This document shows, piece after piece, positions 1 to 8,929 of a stretch of 64,000 bases of DNA. Under the pieces are notes generated by a model. It was not told where the DNA came from. It saw only the letters and a program-made list of their open reading frames with translations, and ran no database searches. Origin of the DNA: Bordetella parapertussis (lineage in GTDB: Bacteria > Pseudomonadota > Gammaproteobacteria > Burkholderiales > Burkholderiaceae_C); contig CAMDXA010000004.1 of the NCBI GenBank assembly GCA_945878065.1, positions 1-64,000 on the forward strand, written 5' to 3'. Each line of letters opens with the position of its first letter. Within the stretch, counting starts at the first letter, position 1. Made by a program: the position numbers and the translations under genes.

Positions 1-68
1 ATCTTCTCAATAAGCTCGATGTGTGAGCGTTCTCGCTCAGGTTAGGATACGTTTTTCATAAAAAAATG

Positions 69-143
69 TGGTGCCTCCGACAGGAATCGAACCTGTATCT
101 AGCGCTTAGGAGGCGCTCGTTCTATCCATTGAACTACGGCGGC
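69..143 (-). tRNA. tRNA-Arg (anticodon CCU)
   Basis: On the minus strand the sequence folds as a tRNA. The D stem closes on a normal loop, the 7-base anticodon loop CTCCTAA gives anticodon CCU, the T arm has the TTCGATT loop, and the 3' CCA is encoded. It reads the rare AGG arginine codon. The acceptor stem strands are GCCGCCG and CGGAGGC, which leaves a G-A mismatch at the fourth pair. The gene points out of the left edge of the window. Confidence 0.93.
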
Positions 144-209
144 AGCCCAAGGCATTGTAGGCGTGGCATAGTGAGCGAATTGTGATGAATTGATGCTGAA
201 AGGCAGCCC

Positions 210-344
210 ATGGGTATGTGGATAGAACTCGGTGTATTTGGATTGGTGTTTGTGTTTGCCTGGCATCAACTGCGTGACTTGAAAAGAGAGCGACTGAAGC
301 GGGAAAGACAGAAGGCTGAATCTGGAGACGACAACAACAATTAG
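210..344 (+). CDS. Small single-pass membrane protein, 44 aa
   Basis: A 44-codon frame starts at ATG 210, preceded by an AAAGG-like ribosome binding site, and ends at TAG 342-344. The product has one hydrophobic stretch (about residues 5-20), then a strongly basic segment rich in Arg, Lys and Glu, and a tail of Asp and Asn. This is the profile of a small N-terminally anchored inner-membrane protein with a cytoplasmic charged tail. I do not recognise a family. A second in-frame ATG lies two codons in (216). The reading frame is clean and the hydrophobic segment is plausible, but the length alone keeps confidence moderate. Confidence 0.55.
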   Translation: MGMWIELGVFGLVFVFAWHQLRDLKRERLKRERQKAESGDDNNN

Positions 345-440
345 TTGCTTTGTATTCGATTTTTACTTTCTTTGAGTATCAGGGGGTTGAATGCGGTTGT
401 TATGCACTTCGTCCTTGAATCCACCAAATATTATAAAATT

Positions 441-2297
441 ATGGAAATAAATAAACGTAAAAGTGTAAAGTCATTGTATGGCGCGAAGCAGCAAGATAAA
501 GAAATGTCTATTGATACAAAGTTTGATCTTGCGGTTAGTCTATTACAAAATAAAAGATTTGCAGATGCAGAAATTTTATTGAAAGAAATTTTATCGGTAG
601 AACCTGGGCATGCAGAGTCTTGGTTTTTTATCGCTTTGATTGCTGATCAAATGGGTTTTCATCAATACGCCATAGAATATTTAGAAAATGCTTTAGAAAT
701 AGATCCAAAAAATTTAAAATACATTTATACGCTGGGTGATATTTTATATGCACAAAAATATTTGGATGAAGGTGTTAAATTATTTGAATATTTGATTGAA
801 ATAAATCCTAAAGACTGCAATGGATATTACAATTTAGCTGTTTTTTTTCAGAAGAAAAAAGAATATGAGAAATCTCTTTCAAATTATAAAAAAGTCCTAC
901 AGTTGGATGAAAAAAATATCAATGCAGCATATAATATTGGCAATATATTGATTGATATTAAAGATTATAAAATTGCCGCTCAATATTTTCAAAGAGTAAT
1001 TGAATACCAACCAAATTCAGATGATGCTTTAAGCAATTTAGGTTTCCTGCAGTTAGAGTTGGGTAAGCATGAGCTGGCAATTGAATATTTAAATAAAGCA
1101 ATTTTAATTAACCCAAATAACTTCAGTGCATTGAATAATTTAGGAAAAGTGCATGAGGAAATATCCTTATACTCAGATGCACTTGGATACTTTGATAATG
1201 CGATCAGTTTAAAACCTGATTACGCGGAAGCTTATTCTAATCGCGGAGTTGTATCAAAAAACTTAAATAGATTTGAATTGGCAATAAATGATTATGATAC
1301 TGCTATTCATTTAGATCCAGAAAACCCAGAAGCACACTATAACAAAGCAATATTATTACTGCAATTAAAGCAGTTTTCATTGGGTTGGAATTTATATCAA
1401 CGACGATGGGAAATTAAAACTCAATTTTCCAAAAAACGTGATACAAAAATTCCTTATTGGAATAGGCAAAATACCAATAACCAATCCAAAATTCTTTTGT
1501 GGGCTGAGCAGGGTATTGGAGACGAAATATTCTATTTTGGAATGTTGAAAAATTTTTCTGATACTGACGCTAGAGTTACAGTTTCTGCTGACACTAGGTT
1601 GCATGCTTTATTTAAAAGATCAATGCCAGAATTAGAGTTTGTCGACAGAAAAGAAATAGATAATATATGTGATGAAAATGCTTTTGATTTTCAAGCGCCA
1701 ATCGGTGACATAGGTCAATTATTTTCAGTTGATAGATCACTAGAGCACAAGACTCCCAAACCGTTTTTTCAAATCAATCAAAGCAGATGCAGTGAAATAA
1801 AAAATAAAAATCATTTCTTATCGGACAAATTTGTTTGCGGTATCTCTTGGAAAAGTACCAATAAAGATATCGGCATTACAAAAAGCCTGAATTTGATCGA
1901 TTTATCCCCACTTCTTTCCATTGAAAATGTCGTGTTTGTTTCTTTGCAATACGGCTCAACAGCAGATGAAATTGAGTTTGTTGAGAAAAATATTGGAATA
2001 AAAATTCATACGATTGACGGCTTAGATATTTTCAATGACATTGACGGTTTGGTGTCCTTGATTTCTTTATGTGATTTAGTGGTTACAACCAGTAACATCA
2101 CCGCTCATTTAACGGGAGCTATTGGCAAGAAGGGCATGGTTTTAATGCCATTTTCTAAAGGTAAAATTTGGTACTGGCATTCAGGTGTTGGCCCAAGCCT
2201 GTGGTATCCCTCATTGGAACTGGTTTCACAATCACAAATGAATGATTGGACAGACCCAATCAATAAATGCAAAGAATGGGTATTGGGGCAACTATGA
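441..2297 (+). CDS. TPR-repeat protein with C-terminal glycosyltransferase-like domain
   Basis: The N-terminal half is about nine to ten consecutive tetratricopeptide repeats with the typical A/Y/P spacing (for example NPNNFSALNNLGKVHEE). It is followed by a GT-B-type domain with the signature WAEQGIGDEIFYFGML, and near the C-terminus TSNITAHLTGAIGKKG. This architecture is that of TPR glycosyltransferases used in protein or surface glycosylation; the substrate cannot be told. The start is uncertain: the frame is open from a TTG at 345, with ATGs at 402, 441 and 504, and none has a good Shine-Dalgarno. I chose 441 because the product then begins with a basic leader before the first repeat. Base composition is far more A+T-rich than in genes to the right, suggesting transfer. 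The stop overlaps the next gene's start in ATGA. Confidence 0.8.
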   Translation: MEINKRKSVKSLYGAKQQDKEMSIDTKFDLAVSLLQNKRFADAEILLKEILSVEPGHAESWFFIALIADQMGFHQYAIEYLENALEIDPKNLKYIYTLGDILYAQKYLDEGVKLFEYLIEINPKDCNGYYNLAVFFQKKKEYEKSLSNYKKVLQLDEKNINAAYNIGNILIDIKDYKIAAQYFQRVIEYQPNSDDALSNLGFLQLELGKHELAIEYLNKAILINPNNFSALNNLGKVHEEISLYSDALGYFDNAISLKPDYAEAYSNRGVVSKNLNRFELAINDYDTAIHLDPENPEAHYNKAILLLQLKQFSLGWNLYQRRWEIKTQFSKKRDTKIPYWNRQNTNNQSKILLWAEQGIGDEIFYFGMLKNFSDTDARVTVSADTRLHALFKRSMPELEFVDRKEIDNICDENAFDFQAPIGDIGQLFSVDRSLEHKTPKPFFQINQSRCSEIKNKNHFLSDKFVCGISWKSTNKDIGITKSLNLIDLSPLLSIENVVFVSLQYGSTADEIEFVEKNIGIKIHTIDGLDIFNDIDGLVSLISLCDLVVTTSNITAHLTGAIGKKGMVLMPFSKGKIWYWHSGVGPSLWYPSLELVSQSQMNDWTDPINKCKEWVLGQL

Positions 2298-2983
2298 TGG
2301 AATTAATTCGACTAGTCGTTGGGTTTGATCAACGCGAAGCAGTTGCTTATCATGTGTTTGTACAAAGCGTGATAGAAAAATCTAGCAAGCCCATTTCTTT
2401 TTTTCCTCTGAGTAGCAACGCGATTTCTTTTTATACTGAAATTCATACAGACAGAAGTAATGCATTTACATATTCGCGTTTTTTAACGCCTTATTTGATG
2501 AATTTTGAGGGATGGGCCATCTATTTAGATGGTGACATGGTTTGCCAAGAGGATATATCCTTGCTTTGGAGTTTGAGAGACAGCAGTAAAGCTGTTCAAG
2601 TTGTCAAGCACGACTATAAAACTAAAAGTAATAAAAAATATTTGAATAATATCAACATTGATTATCCTAAAAAAAATTGGTCCAGTGTCATTATTTGGAA
2701 TTGCGCACACCCTAAAAATAGGCTGTTAACTCCCGAATTGATTTCATCTAGCGATGGTAAATTTCTTCACAGATTTATGTGGTTAGATGAAGAAAATATC
2801 GGTGAAATACCTGTTGAGTGGAACTGGTTAGCGATTGAATACCCGCCCAATCCTGATGCAAAACTCATTCATTACACGCTTGGCACGCCTTGTTTCAGCG
2901 AATATTCACAAACTGAAATGTCTGATATTTGGCACTCTGCATTTGAATCAACAATGAGTGGCTTCAAAAAAACCAATTCGTAG
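2294..2983 (+). CDS. GT8-like glycosyltransferase (GT-A fold)
   Basis: This 229-residue protein begins at ATG 2294, which overlaps the TGA of the preceding TPR glycosyltransferase by four bases, with GGGG just upstream, so the two are translationally coupled. Features of a nucleotide-sugar-dependent GT-A enzyme are visible. The opening strand is LIRLVVGFDQREAVAYHVF. The metal-binding motif is YLDGDMVCQ at about residue 80. A WNW segment and a late HYTLGTPCF histidine motif follow. The donor and acceptor are unknown. Like its partner it is A+T-rich compared with the rest of the window. The pair probably modifies a cell-surface or secreted product. Confidence 0.75.
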   Translation: MMELIRLVVGFDQREAVAYHVFVQSVIEKSSKPISFFPLSSNAISFYTEIHTDRSNAFTYSRFLTPYLMNFEGWAIYLDGDMVCQEDISLLWSLRDSSKAVQVVKHDYKTKSNKKYLNNINIDYPKKNWSSVIIWNCAHPKNRLLTPELISSSDGKFLHRFMWLDEENIGEIPVEWNWLAIEYPPNPDAKLIHYTLGTPCFSEYSQTEMSDIWHSAFESTMSGFKKTNS

Positions 2984-3018
2984 ACTAAGTCTGCAAGCAT
3001 TCAATAAAAAAGAGTTGC

Positions 3019-4203
3019 TTATTTGCTCAACATACGCATCGCATCTTCCAGTCCTTTGAGGGTAAGCGGAAACATGCGGTTGCTGACCAGTTGTTGAATG
3101 ATGCTGATGCTTTGGCGATATTGCCACACGCCTAAGGGCTCTGGGTTGATCCAAGCGAACTTGGGGTAGGCGTGTGTGAGTCGTTGAATCCACTCCGCAC
3201 CGGCTTCTTCGTTGTTGTATTCCACGCTGCCACCGGGCTGCAAAATTTCATACGGGCTCATGGTGGCGTCACCGACAAATACCAGTTTGTGGTCTTTGTT
3301 GTACTTGCGGATCACGTCCCAAGTGTCAAACTTTTCAGCGAAACGGCGACGGTTGTTCTTCCACAAAAAATCATAAACACAGTTGTGGAAATAGAAAAAC
3401 TCCAGGTGTTTGAACTCGCCTTTGACCGCTGAAAACAATTCCTCCACGCGATTGACGTGTTCGTCCATGGTGCCGCCCACGTCCATCAACAGCAGCAACT
3501 TGACGTTGTTGTGCCGCTCGGGCCGCATCTTGATGTCCAAGTAACCGGCGTTGGCGGCAGTGCTGCGTATGGTGTTGTCCAGATCAAATTCGTCTTCCGC
3601 GCCTTCACGCGCGAAGCGGCGCAAGCGGCGCAGTGCCACTTTGATATTGCGCGTGCCTAATTCGATGCTGTCGTCATAGTCTTGGTAAGAGCGCTGATCC
3701 CACACTTTGACCGCGCTTTTGTTGCCGCCCTTGCCGCCAATACGAATGCCTTGCGGGTTGTAGCCGCTGTTGCCAAAAGGCGAGGTGCCGCCCGTGCCTA
3801 TCCATTTGCTGCCGCCTTCGTGGCGTTCTTTTTGTTCTTCCAAGCGTTTCTTCAGTGTCTCCATCAACTCGTCCCAGCCCATTTTTTCAATCGCAGCTTT
3901 TTGCTCGGGCGTGAGTTCGTTTTCTAATATTTTTTTCAGCCACTCCATGGGCACATCGGCGGCGAAGTCGGTCAGCATTTCCACGCCTTTGAAATACGCG
4001 CCAAAGGCTTTGTCGAACTTGTCGAAATGCTTTTCGTCTTTGATCAGCGCTGTGCGGCTGAGGTAATAAAAATCGTCCATGCTGCACGCATCGCTTTGTG
4101 GCCCGACCACATTGGCTTGCATGGCTTCGAGCAGCATCAAAAATTCTTTGACCGACACCGGCAGTTTGGCGGCGCGCAAGGTGTAAAAGAAGTCGATCAG
4201 CAT
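3019..4203 (-). CDS. VWA-domain (CoxE-like) protein
   Basis: This 394-residue protein has a long N-terminal helical part and a C-terminal von Willebrand factor A domain. Its metal-site loop reads LLLLMDVGGTMDEH, that is DxGxT rather than the canonical DxSxS, and VFVGDATMSPYE lies further on. Glycine- and lysine-rich sequence (about residues 125-165) separates the halves. In this family the VWA protein works with a MoxR-type AAA+ ATPase as a chaperone or metal-insertion pair. That partner lies 9 bp upstream in the same orientation. The client protein is not evident from the neighbourhood. Confidence 0.85.
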   Translation of the reverse strand: MLIDFFYTLRAAKLPVSVKEFLMLLEAMQANVVGPQSDACSMDDFYYLSRTALIKDEKHFDKFDKAFGAYFKGVEMLTDFAADVPMEWLKKILENELTPEQKAAIEKMGWDELMETLKKRLEEQKERHEGGSKWIGTGGTSPFGNSGYNPQGIRIGGKGGNKSAVKVWDQRSYQDYDDSIELGTRNIKVALRRLRRFAREGAEDEFDLDNTIRSTAANAGYLDIKMRPERHNNVKLLLLMDVGGTMDEHVNRVEELFSAVKGEFKHLEFFYFHNCVYDFLWKNNRRRFAEKFDTWDVIRKYNKDHKLVFVGDATMSPYEILQPGGSVEYNNEEAGAEWIQRLTHAYPKFAWINPEPLGVWQYRQSISIIQQLVSNRMFPLTLKGLEDAMRMLSK

Positions 4204-4212
4204 GATTTGGCT

Positions 4213-5073
4213 TTAGCGGTTACGGCTTTGCATGAACACCAGTTTTTCAAACAGCGTCACGTCCTGCTCGTTTTTCAGCAAGGCGCCGACCAGCGGCGGC
4301 ACAGCCACTTTGTCGTCCTGAGTTTGCAGTGCCGCGAGTGGAATGTCTTCGGCCACCAGCAGTTTGAGCCAATCCAGCAATTCGGAAGTGGAGGGCTTTT
4401 TCTTCAAGCCAGGCAAACCGCGCACGTCATAAAAAGTTTTGAGGGCAGCAGCGAGCAATTCTTTTTTCAAATTCGGGAAATGCACGTCGATGATTTGCCG
4501 CATGGTGTCGGCCTCGGGGAACTTGATGTAGTGGAAAAAGCAGCGGCGTAAAAACGCATCCGGCAATTCCTTTTCGTTGTTTGAGGTGATGAACACCAGC
4601 GGGCGTGTGGTGGCTTTGATGAGTTCGCGGGTTTCATAGCAGTAAAACTCCATGCGGTCGAGTTCGCGCAGCAAGTCGTTGGGAAACTCGATGTCTGCTT
4701 TGTCAATTTCATCGATCAAAAGGGCCACCGGCTCTTTGGCGGTGAACGCCTGCCACAACACGCCTTTGATGATGTAGTTTTCAATGTTTTTGACGCGCTC
4801 GCCGCCGTCGAGGTCCGCCATCTGGCTGTCGCGCAATCTGCTGACAGCGTCGTATTCGTACAGTCCTTGTTGCGCTTTGGTGGTGGATTTGATGTTCCAC
4901 TGCAACAAGGGCATGTTGAGCGCAGCGGCTACCTCTTCTGCCAACATGGTTTTTCCGGTGCCGGGTTCGCCCTTGACCAGTAATGGACGTTTTAGCGTGA
5001 TGGCTGCGTTGACTGCCAGCATCAGGTCTTGTGTCGCCACGTAGTTTTGGGAGCCTTGAAATTTCATCTTCAT
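4213..5073 (-). CDS. MoxR-family AAA+ ATPase
   Basis: A 286-residue ATPase. It has Walker A GEPGTGKT near residue 36, Walker B ALLIDEIDKAD near residue 117, and a sensor-1 segment VFITSNNEKELPDAFLRRC, as in MoxR ATPases. It is encoded immediately upstream of the VWA gene with the same orientation, which is the standard MoxR/VWA arrangement. A GAAAGG ribosome binding site sits just before ATG 5073; a second ATG two codons in is also possible. It is divergent from the cytochrome c4 gene. Confidence 0.88.
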   Translation of the reverse strand: MKMKFQGSQNYVATQDLMLAVNAAITLKRPLLVKGEPGTGKTMLAEEVAAALNMPLLQWNIKSTTKAQQGLYEYDAVSRLRDSQMADLDGGERVKNIENYIIKGVLWQAFTAKEPVALLIDEIDKADIEFPNDLLRELDRMEFYCYETRELIKATTRPLVFITSNNEKELPDAFLRRCFFHYIKFPEADTMRQIIDVHFPNLKKELLAAALKTFYDVRGLPGLKKKPSTSELLDWLKLLVAEDIPLAALQTQDDKVAVPPLVGALLKNEQDVTLFEKLVFMQSRNR

Positions 5074-5152
5074 TTACCTTTCGGGGGATTGACACGTAGC
5101 TTACAAATCGCGTCTATATAATCTTTGGAGTTTCAATGATTGTCTGTCCAAA

Positions 5153-5812
5153 ATGAACAAGTTTTATACGTCGCTGCTCGTGTTGTTTGTCGCTTGTGCG
5201 ACCTCAGTCGTCAATGCCCAGGTCACAGGCGATGCCAAAGCGGGTGAAGCCAAAATTGCGATGTGCATTGGTTGCCATGGCATCAAAGGTTACCAAGCCA
5301 GTTTCCCTGAAGTCTATAAAGTCCCCAAAATTTCAGGCCAAACTGCTTCTTATATCGTTGCTTCTTTGAATGCTTACCAAAAAGGTGAGCGTAAGCACCC
5401 CACCATGAAAAGCATTGCTGCATCCTTAACAGCCCAAGACATGGCTGACATCGCTGCATATTACGAATCACATGGCAAAGCCACAGCTCCTGCAGTGCCT
5501 GAAAAAGCCACTGAAGCCAGCGGTAAAGCCGCTGAGCTGCTTGCCAAAGGGGCTTGTACCTCTTGCCACGGTGCCAATTTGAATAAACCCATGGTGCCTG
5601 GCTATCCCAAAATTGCCGGTCAATATAAAGACTATTTGTATGTGGCGCTCAAGTCATACAAAGTGGAAAACCAAGCCACTTGGGGCCGCAACAACGGCGT
5701 CATGGCTGGTATTGCCAAGCAGTTCACATTGGCAGAGCTGAAAGAAATCGCGGCTTACGTGAGCCAGCAGCAGGGCGACTTGCAGACCGTGCCTCAGTCC
5801 AAATTCCGCTGA
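5153..5812 (+). CDS. Di-heme cytochrome c4-type protein
   Basis: A 219-residue exported cytochrome. It has a cleavable signal peptide ending near VVNA (residue 21), then two class I cytochrome c domains with heme motifs CIGCH (residues 38-42) and CTSCH (near residue 136). Each domain is followed by a distal methionine segment (HPTMKSIAASL and NNGVMAG). Cytochromes c4 carry electrons in the periplasm from the bc1 complex to terminal oxidases. The aa3-type oxidase cluster lies 6 kb away on the same strand. A strong hairpin terminator follows the stop. Confidence 0.9.
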   Translation: MNKFYTSLLVLFVACATSVVNAQVTGDAKAGEAKIAMCIGCHGIKGYQASFPEVYKVPKISGQTASYIVASLNAYQKGERKHPTMKSIAASLTAQDMADIAAYYESHGKATAPAVPEKATEASGKAAELLAKGACTSCHGANLNKPMVPGYPKIAGQYKDYLYVALKSYKVENQATWGRNNGVMAGIAKQFTLAELKEIAAYVSQQQGDLQTVPQSKFR

Positions 5813-5834
5813 ACGCTTCGCTGATGCCAAAGAT

Positions 5835-5861
5835 AAAAAGTCCACCTCGGTGGACTTTTTT
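5835..5861. terminator. Bidirectional rho-independent terminator
   Basis: A 12-bp stem (AAAAAGTCCACC with its complement) and a 2-base loop ends in a T run, with an A run on the other side. It can therefore stop both the cytochrome c4 transcript and the converging DUF1841 transcript. Confidence 0.9.
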
Positions 5862-5879
5862 CATGGGCGTTGAATTTGC

Positions 5880-6308
5880 TCAGTCGCGGGTGGCGCGTCG
5901 TTGTACCGCTTCGATATAGGCTTGGCCGTCTGGCGGGCGACCGCTGCGTTGGCTCTCCCACAGCATGGTGCCCAAGCATTCCATCACCTCGTGGTGGGCA
6001 TCATGCAAATCATTTCGTTTGGCCGCGAGCAATTCAACCGCTTGGCGAATGCCTTGGGGCTGATCGATGGAACATTGCTCGCTGATCGATAAATGCATGG
6101 ACAAATGCAAAAAAGGATTGCCTGTGCTGTCGTCAAACTTTGCAGACAACGCGGCTTCTTCGTTTTGCAGCACCAGGTGGTATTCAGGGTGTCGATTGAT
6201 CCATTCAGCGGCCAATGACTCGAGCGGGTCGACCAACGGCCCTTGCAACTGTTTGGCATAGACTTGACAGAAGAAGCGTCGGACGTCTTGTTGTGAAGGA
6301 CTGAACAT
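5880..6308 (-). CDS. DUF1841 family protein
   Basis: This 142-residue protein starts at MFSPSQQDVRRFF (ATG at 6308). It contains the conserved core NPFLHLSMHLSISEQ, followed by MLWESQR near the C-terminus. These match the DUF1841 family of proteobacteria, whose function is unknown. The longer frame to 6344 is possible, but the family begins at this methionine. It is divergent from the thiolase gene and convergent with the cytochrome gene. Confidence 0.85.
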   Translation of the reverse strand: MFSPSQQDVRRFFCQVYAKQLQGPLVDPLESLAAEWINRHPEYHLVLQNEEAALSAKFDDSTGNPFLHLSMHLSISEQCSIDQPQGIRQAVELLAAKRNDLHDAHHEVMECLGTMLWESQRSGRPPDGQAYIEAVQRRATRD

Positions 6309-6335
6309 GCGCTGTATTGTCAACCAGAGAAGTCC

Positions 6336-7538
6336 ATGAACCAAGCTTTTATTTGTGATGCTATCCGTACCCCTTTTGGCCGTTACGGCGGTGCATTGTC
6401 TGGCGTTCGCGCGGATGATTTAGGTGCGATTCCTTTGCGGGCACTGATGGCGAGAAACCCGAATGTCGATTGGCAGGCTCTCACTGATGTGCTTTACGGT
6501 TGCGTGAATCAGGCGGGTGAAGACAACCGCAACGTTGCGCACATGGCCAGCTTGTTGGCCGGTTTGCCGCATCAGGTGCCGGGTGCCACCATCAACCGCT
6601 TGTGCGGCTCGGGCATGGACGCTTTGGGCACGGCCGCGCGTGCTATCCGCGCAGGTGAGGCCACCTTGATGATTGCAGGCGGTGTGGAGAGCATGAGCCG
6701 AGCGCCGTTTGTCATGCCCAAAGCCGAGTCGGCATTTGCGCGTAACCCGCAAATTTTTGACACCACCATCGGCTGGCGCTTCATCAACCCGTTGATGAAA
6801 GCCATGTACGGTGTGGACGCCATGCCCGAAACTGCCGAGAACGTGGCCACCGATTACAAGATCGAGCGCGAAGCGCAAGACCGCATGGCACTGGCCAGCC
6901 AGTTGAAAGCCGTAGCGGCGCAAAAGTCGGGCGCGTTGGCCGAAGAAATCACGCCAGTGACTATCCCGCAGAAAAAAGGCGATGCCATCATCGTGGACAA
7001 AGACGAGCACCCGCGCGAAACCAGTTTGGAAAAACTGGCGCAACTCAAAGGCGTGGTGCGCCCTGAGGGCACGGTGACCGCAGGCAACGCCAGCGGCGTG
7101 AACGACGGCGCATGCGCGATTTTGTTGGCCGACGAGGCCACTGCCAAACTGCATGGACTCACGCCGCGAGCTCGGGTGGTGGGCATGGCGACCGTGGGCG
7201 TGCCGCCACGCATCATGGGCATAGGCCCGGCACCCGCGACCGAAAAAGTCTTGACGCTCACCGGTTTGAAGCTGGCGCAGATGGATGTGATTGAGTTGAA
7301 CGAAGCGTTTGCGGCCCAAGGCATCGCGGTGTTGCGCATGCTGGGTTTGCAAGACGACGACCCGCGCGTCAACCCGAATGGCGGCGCGATTGCGTTAGGC
7401 CATCCACTTGGTGCCAGCGGCGCAAGGCTGGTGACCACGGCCACCAATCAACTTCACCGGACTGGTGGGCGTTACGCCTTGTGCACCATGTGTATCGGTG
7501 TGGGGCAGGGGATTGCCGTGGTGATTGAGCGGGTTTAA
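6336..7538 (+). CDS. pcaF: Acetyl-CoA acyltransferase, 3-oxoadipyl-CoA thiolase type
   Basis: A full-length 400-residue thiolase. The nucleophilic Cys90 lies in NRLCGSGMDAL, the active-site His356 in ALGHPLGASGAR, and Cys386 in CTMCIGVGQG. The segment YGCVNQAGEDNRNVAHM is typical of 3-oxoadipyl-CoA thiolases (PcaF/PaaJ), which split beta-ketoadipyl-CoA into succinyl-CoA and acetyl-CoA. No other beta-ketoadipate or phenylacetate gene is nearby, so the physiological substrate is inferred only from the sequence type. A general acetyl-CoA acetyltransferase role is the alternative. Confidence 0.8.
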   Translation: MNQAFICDAIRTPFGRYGGALSGVRADDLGAIPLRALMARNPNVDWQALTDVLYGCVNQAGEDNRNVAHMASLLAGLPHQVPGATINRLCGSGMDALGTAARAIRAGEATLMIAGGVESMSRAPFVMPKAESAFARNPQIFDTTIGWRFINPLMKAMYGVDAMPETAENVATDYKIEREAQDRMALASQLKAVAAQKSGALAEEITPVTIPQKKGDAIIVDKDEHPRETSLEKLAQLKGVVRPEGTVTAGNASGVNDGACAILLADEATAKLHGLTPRARVVGMATVGVPPRIMGIGPAPATEKVLTLTGLKLAQMDVIELNEAFAAQGIAVLRMLGLQDDDPRVNPNGGAIALGHPLGASGARLVTTATNQLHRTGGRYALCTMCIGVGQGIAVVIERV

Positions 7539-7556
7539 GTCAGCGTACTTTCAAAG

Positions 7557-7583
7557 AAAAGGTCGCTGATGCGGCCTTTTTTA
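7557..7583 (+). terminator. Rho-independent terminator after the thiolase gene
   Basis: A short GGTCGC/GCGGCC stem, including one G-T pair, with loop TGAT is followed by six Ts. It lies 18 bp after the thiolase stop and touches the stop codon of the converging reductase gene. Confidence 0.7.
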
Positions 7584-8354
7584 TTGTTCGACGAAAGCCC
7601 GTTCCACCACAAAATCCCCGGGCGTGCTGGTGTTGCCTTCGGCAAAGCCGCGCTCTTCCAGCATGGTTTTCAGCTCTTTGAGCATTTGCGGGCTGCCGCA
7701 CAGCATGACGCGATCTTCTTTGGGGTTGAAAGCGGGTAGCCCTAAATCGGCGAACAATTTGCCCGAGTTGATCAAGTCGGTCATGCGGCCTTGGTTTTTA
7801 AAAGGCTCGCGGGTGACGGTGGGGTAATACATAAACTGCTCGCTGATCATGTCACCCAAGAGTTCGTGCTTTGGCAGTTCTTGTGTGAAGTAATCGTGAT
7901 AAGCCAGTTCGTTCACTTGACGCACACCGTGCACGATGATGACTTTCTCGAAGCGCTCATAGGTGTCGGGGTCGCGCACGATGCTCAGATAGGGTGCCAA
8001 ACCGGTACCAGTGCCCAGCAAGTACAGGTTTTTGCCGGGCAGCAAATAATCGATCAGTAACGTGCCGGTGGGTTTGCGCCCGACGATGATTTTGTCGCCG
8101 ACTTGAATGTGCTGTAAACGCGAAGTAAGCGGACCGTCTTGCACCTTGATGCTGAGGAATTCCAAATGTTCTTCGTAATTCGGACTGACGATGCTGTAGG
8201 CACGCAGCAAAGGTTTGCCATCGACTTTCAAACCAATCATGGTGAAATGACCGTTTGAAAATCTGAGGGCCATGTCTCGGGTGGTGGTAAAACTGAACAG
8301 TCGGTCTGTCCAATGGTGGACGGTCAGGACGGTTTCTTCTAGAAAAGCACTCAT
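7581..8354 (-). CDS. fpr: Ferredoxin--NADP(+) reductase
   Basis: A 257-residue flavoprotein of the bacterial FNR class. The FAD-binding motif RAYSIVSPNYEE lies near residue 52, the NADP-binding loop LLGTGTGLAPYLS near residue 112, and a CGSPQMLKEL segment follows. The C-terminus FVVERAFVEQ is characteristic of the subclass lacking a C-terminal aromatic stack. It exchanges electrons between NADPH and ferredoxin or flavodoxin, for example for Fe-S cluster assembly or oxidative-stress defence. It stands alone, divergent from the MaoC gene. Confidence 0.9.
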   Translation of the reverse strand: MSAFLEETVLTVHHWTDRLFSFTTTRDMALRFSNGHFTMIGLKVDGKPLLRAYSIVSPNYEEHLEFLSIKVQDGPLTSRLQHIQVGDKIIVGRKPTGTLLIDYLLPGKNLYLLGTGTGLAPYLSIVRDPDTYERFEKVIIVHGVRQVNELAYHDYFTQELPKHELLGDMISEQFMYYPTVTREPFKNQGRMTDLINSGKLFADLGLPAFNPKEDRVMLCGSPQMLKELKTMLEERGFAEGNTSTPGDFVVERAFVEQ

Positions 8355-8470
8355 GGACGCGATCGTTGAAATAGTAAACCACTGATTTTAGGGGACGCAT
8401 CGCCAGCACCCGTTTCTAGCTGTCGCAGGCACGATTGACGAAGCTTCCCGCATGAAAGACATCAAACCGA

Positions 8471-8929
8471 ATGAAAAAACAATTCAATACTTTCAAAGAA
8501 CTGCAAGCTTGTGTGGGCCAAGATGTGGCGGTCAGCGATTGGTGCTTGGTGACGCAAGGGCAAATCAAGCAATTTGCCGATGCCACCCATGACCACCAGT
8601 GGATTCACCTTGACGAAGAAAAAGCCGCAAGCGGGCCGTTTGGAAACACCATCGCCCATGGATTTTTAACCTTGTCACTGTTGCCCCATTTTTTTGAATC
8701 TGCTTTTTCCATGGCGCAAACCCGTATGGGCGTGAACTATGGTTTAAACAAAGTCAGGTTTACCGCACCGGTGCCGGTCAACAGTCGCTTGCGGGGGCAT
8801 TTGCATTTGCTGGCCTGTGAAGACATTGAGCCCACAGGCATACAAATGACTTGGCGCGTGAGCGTCGAGCGCGAAGGCAGCGACAAGCCAGTGTGTGTTG
8901 CAGAGTCGTTGGTCAGGCATTACGCCTGA
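8471..8929 (+). CDS. MaoC-like (R)-specific enoyl-CoA hydratase
   Basis: A 152-residue hot-dog-fold protein. The hydratase-2 motif is visible as QFADATHDHQWIHLD (catalytic Asp and His) followed by GNTIAHGFLTLSLLP. Such proteins hydrate trans-2-enoyl-CoA to the R-3-hydroxyacyl-CoA, feeding either beta-oxidation or polyhydroxyalkanoate precursors. No phaC or other fatty-acid gene lies nearby. Its last 10 bases overlap the converging trmL gene. Confidence 0.85.
   Translation: MKKQFNTFKELQACVGQDVAVSDWCLVTQGQIKQFADATHDHQWIHLDEEKAASGPFGNTIAHGFLTLSLLPHFFESAFSMAQTRMGVNYGLNKVRFTAPVPVNSRLRGHLHLLACEDIEPTGIQMTWRVSVEREGSDKPVCVAESLVRHYA

Noticed and set aside
6420..7352. 310-codon open frame antisense to the thiolase gene
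   Set aside because: Shadow of a high-G+C third-position gene; His/Arg-rich composition, no domain, no ribosome binding site.
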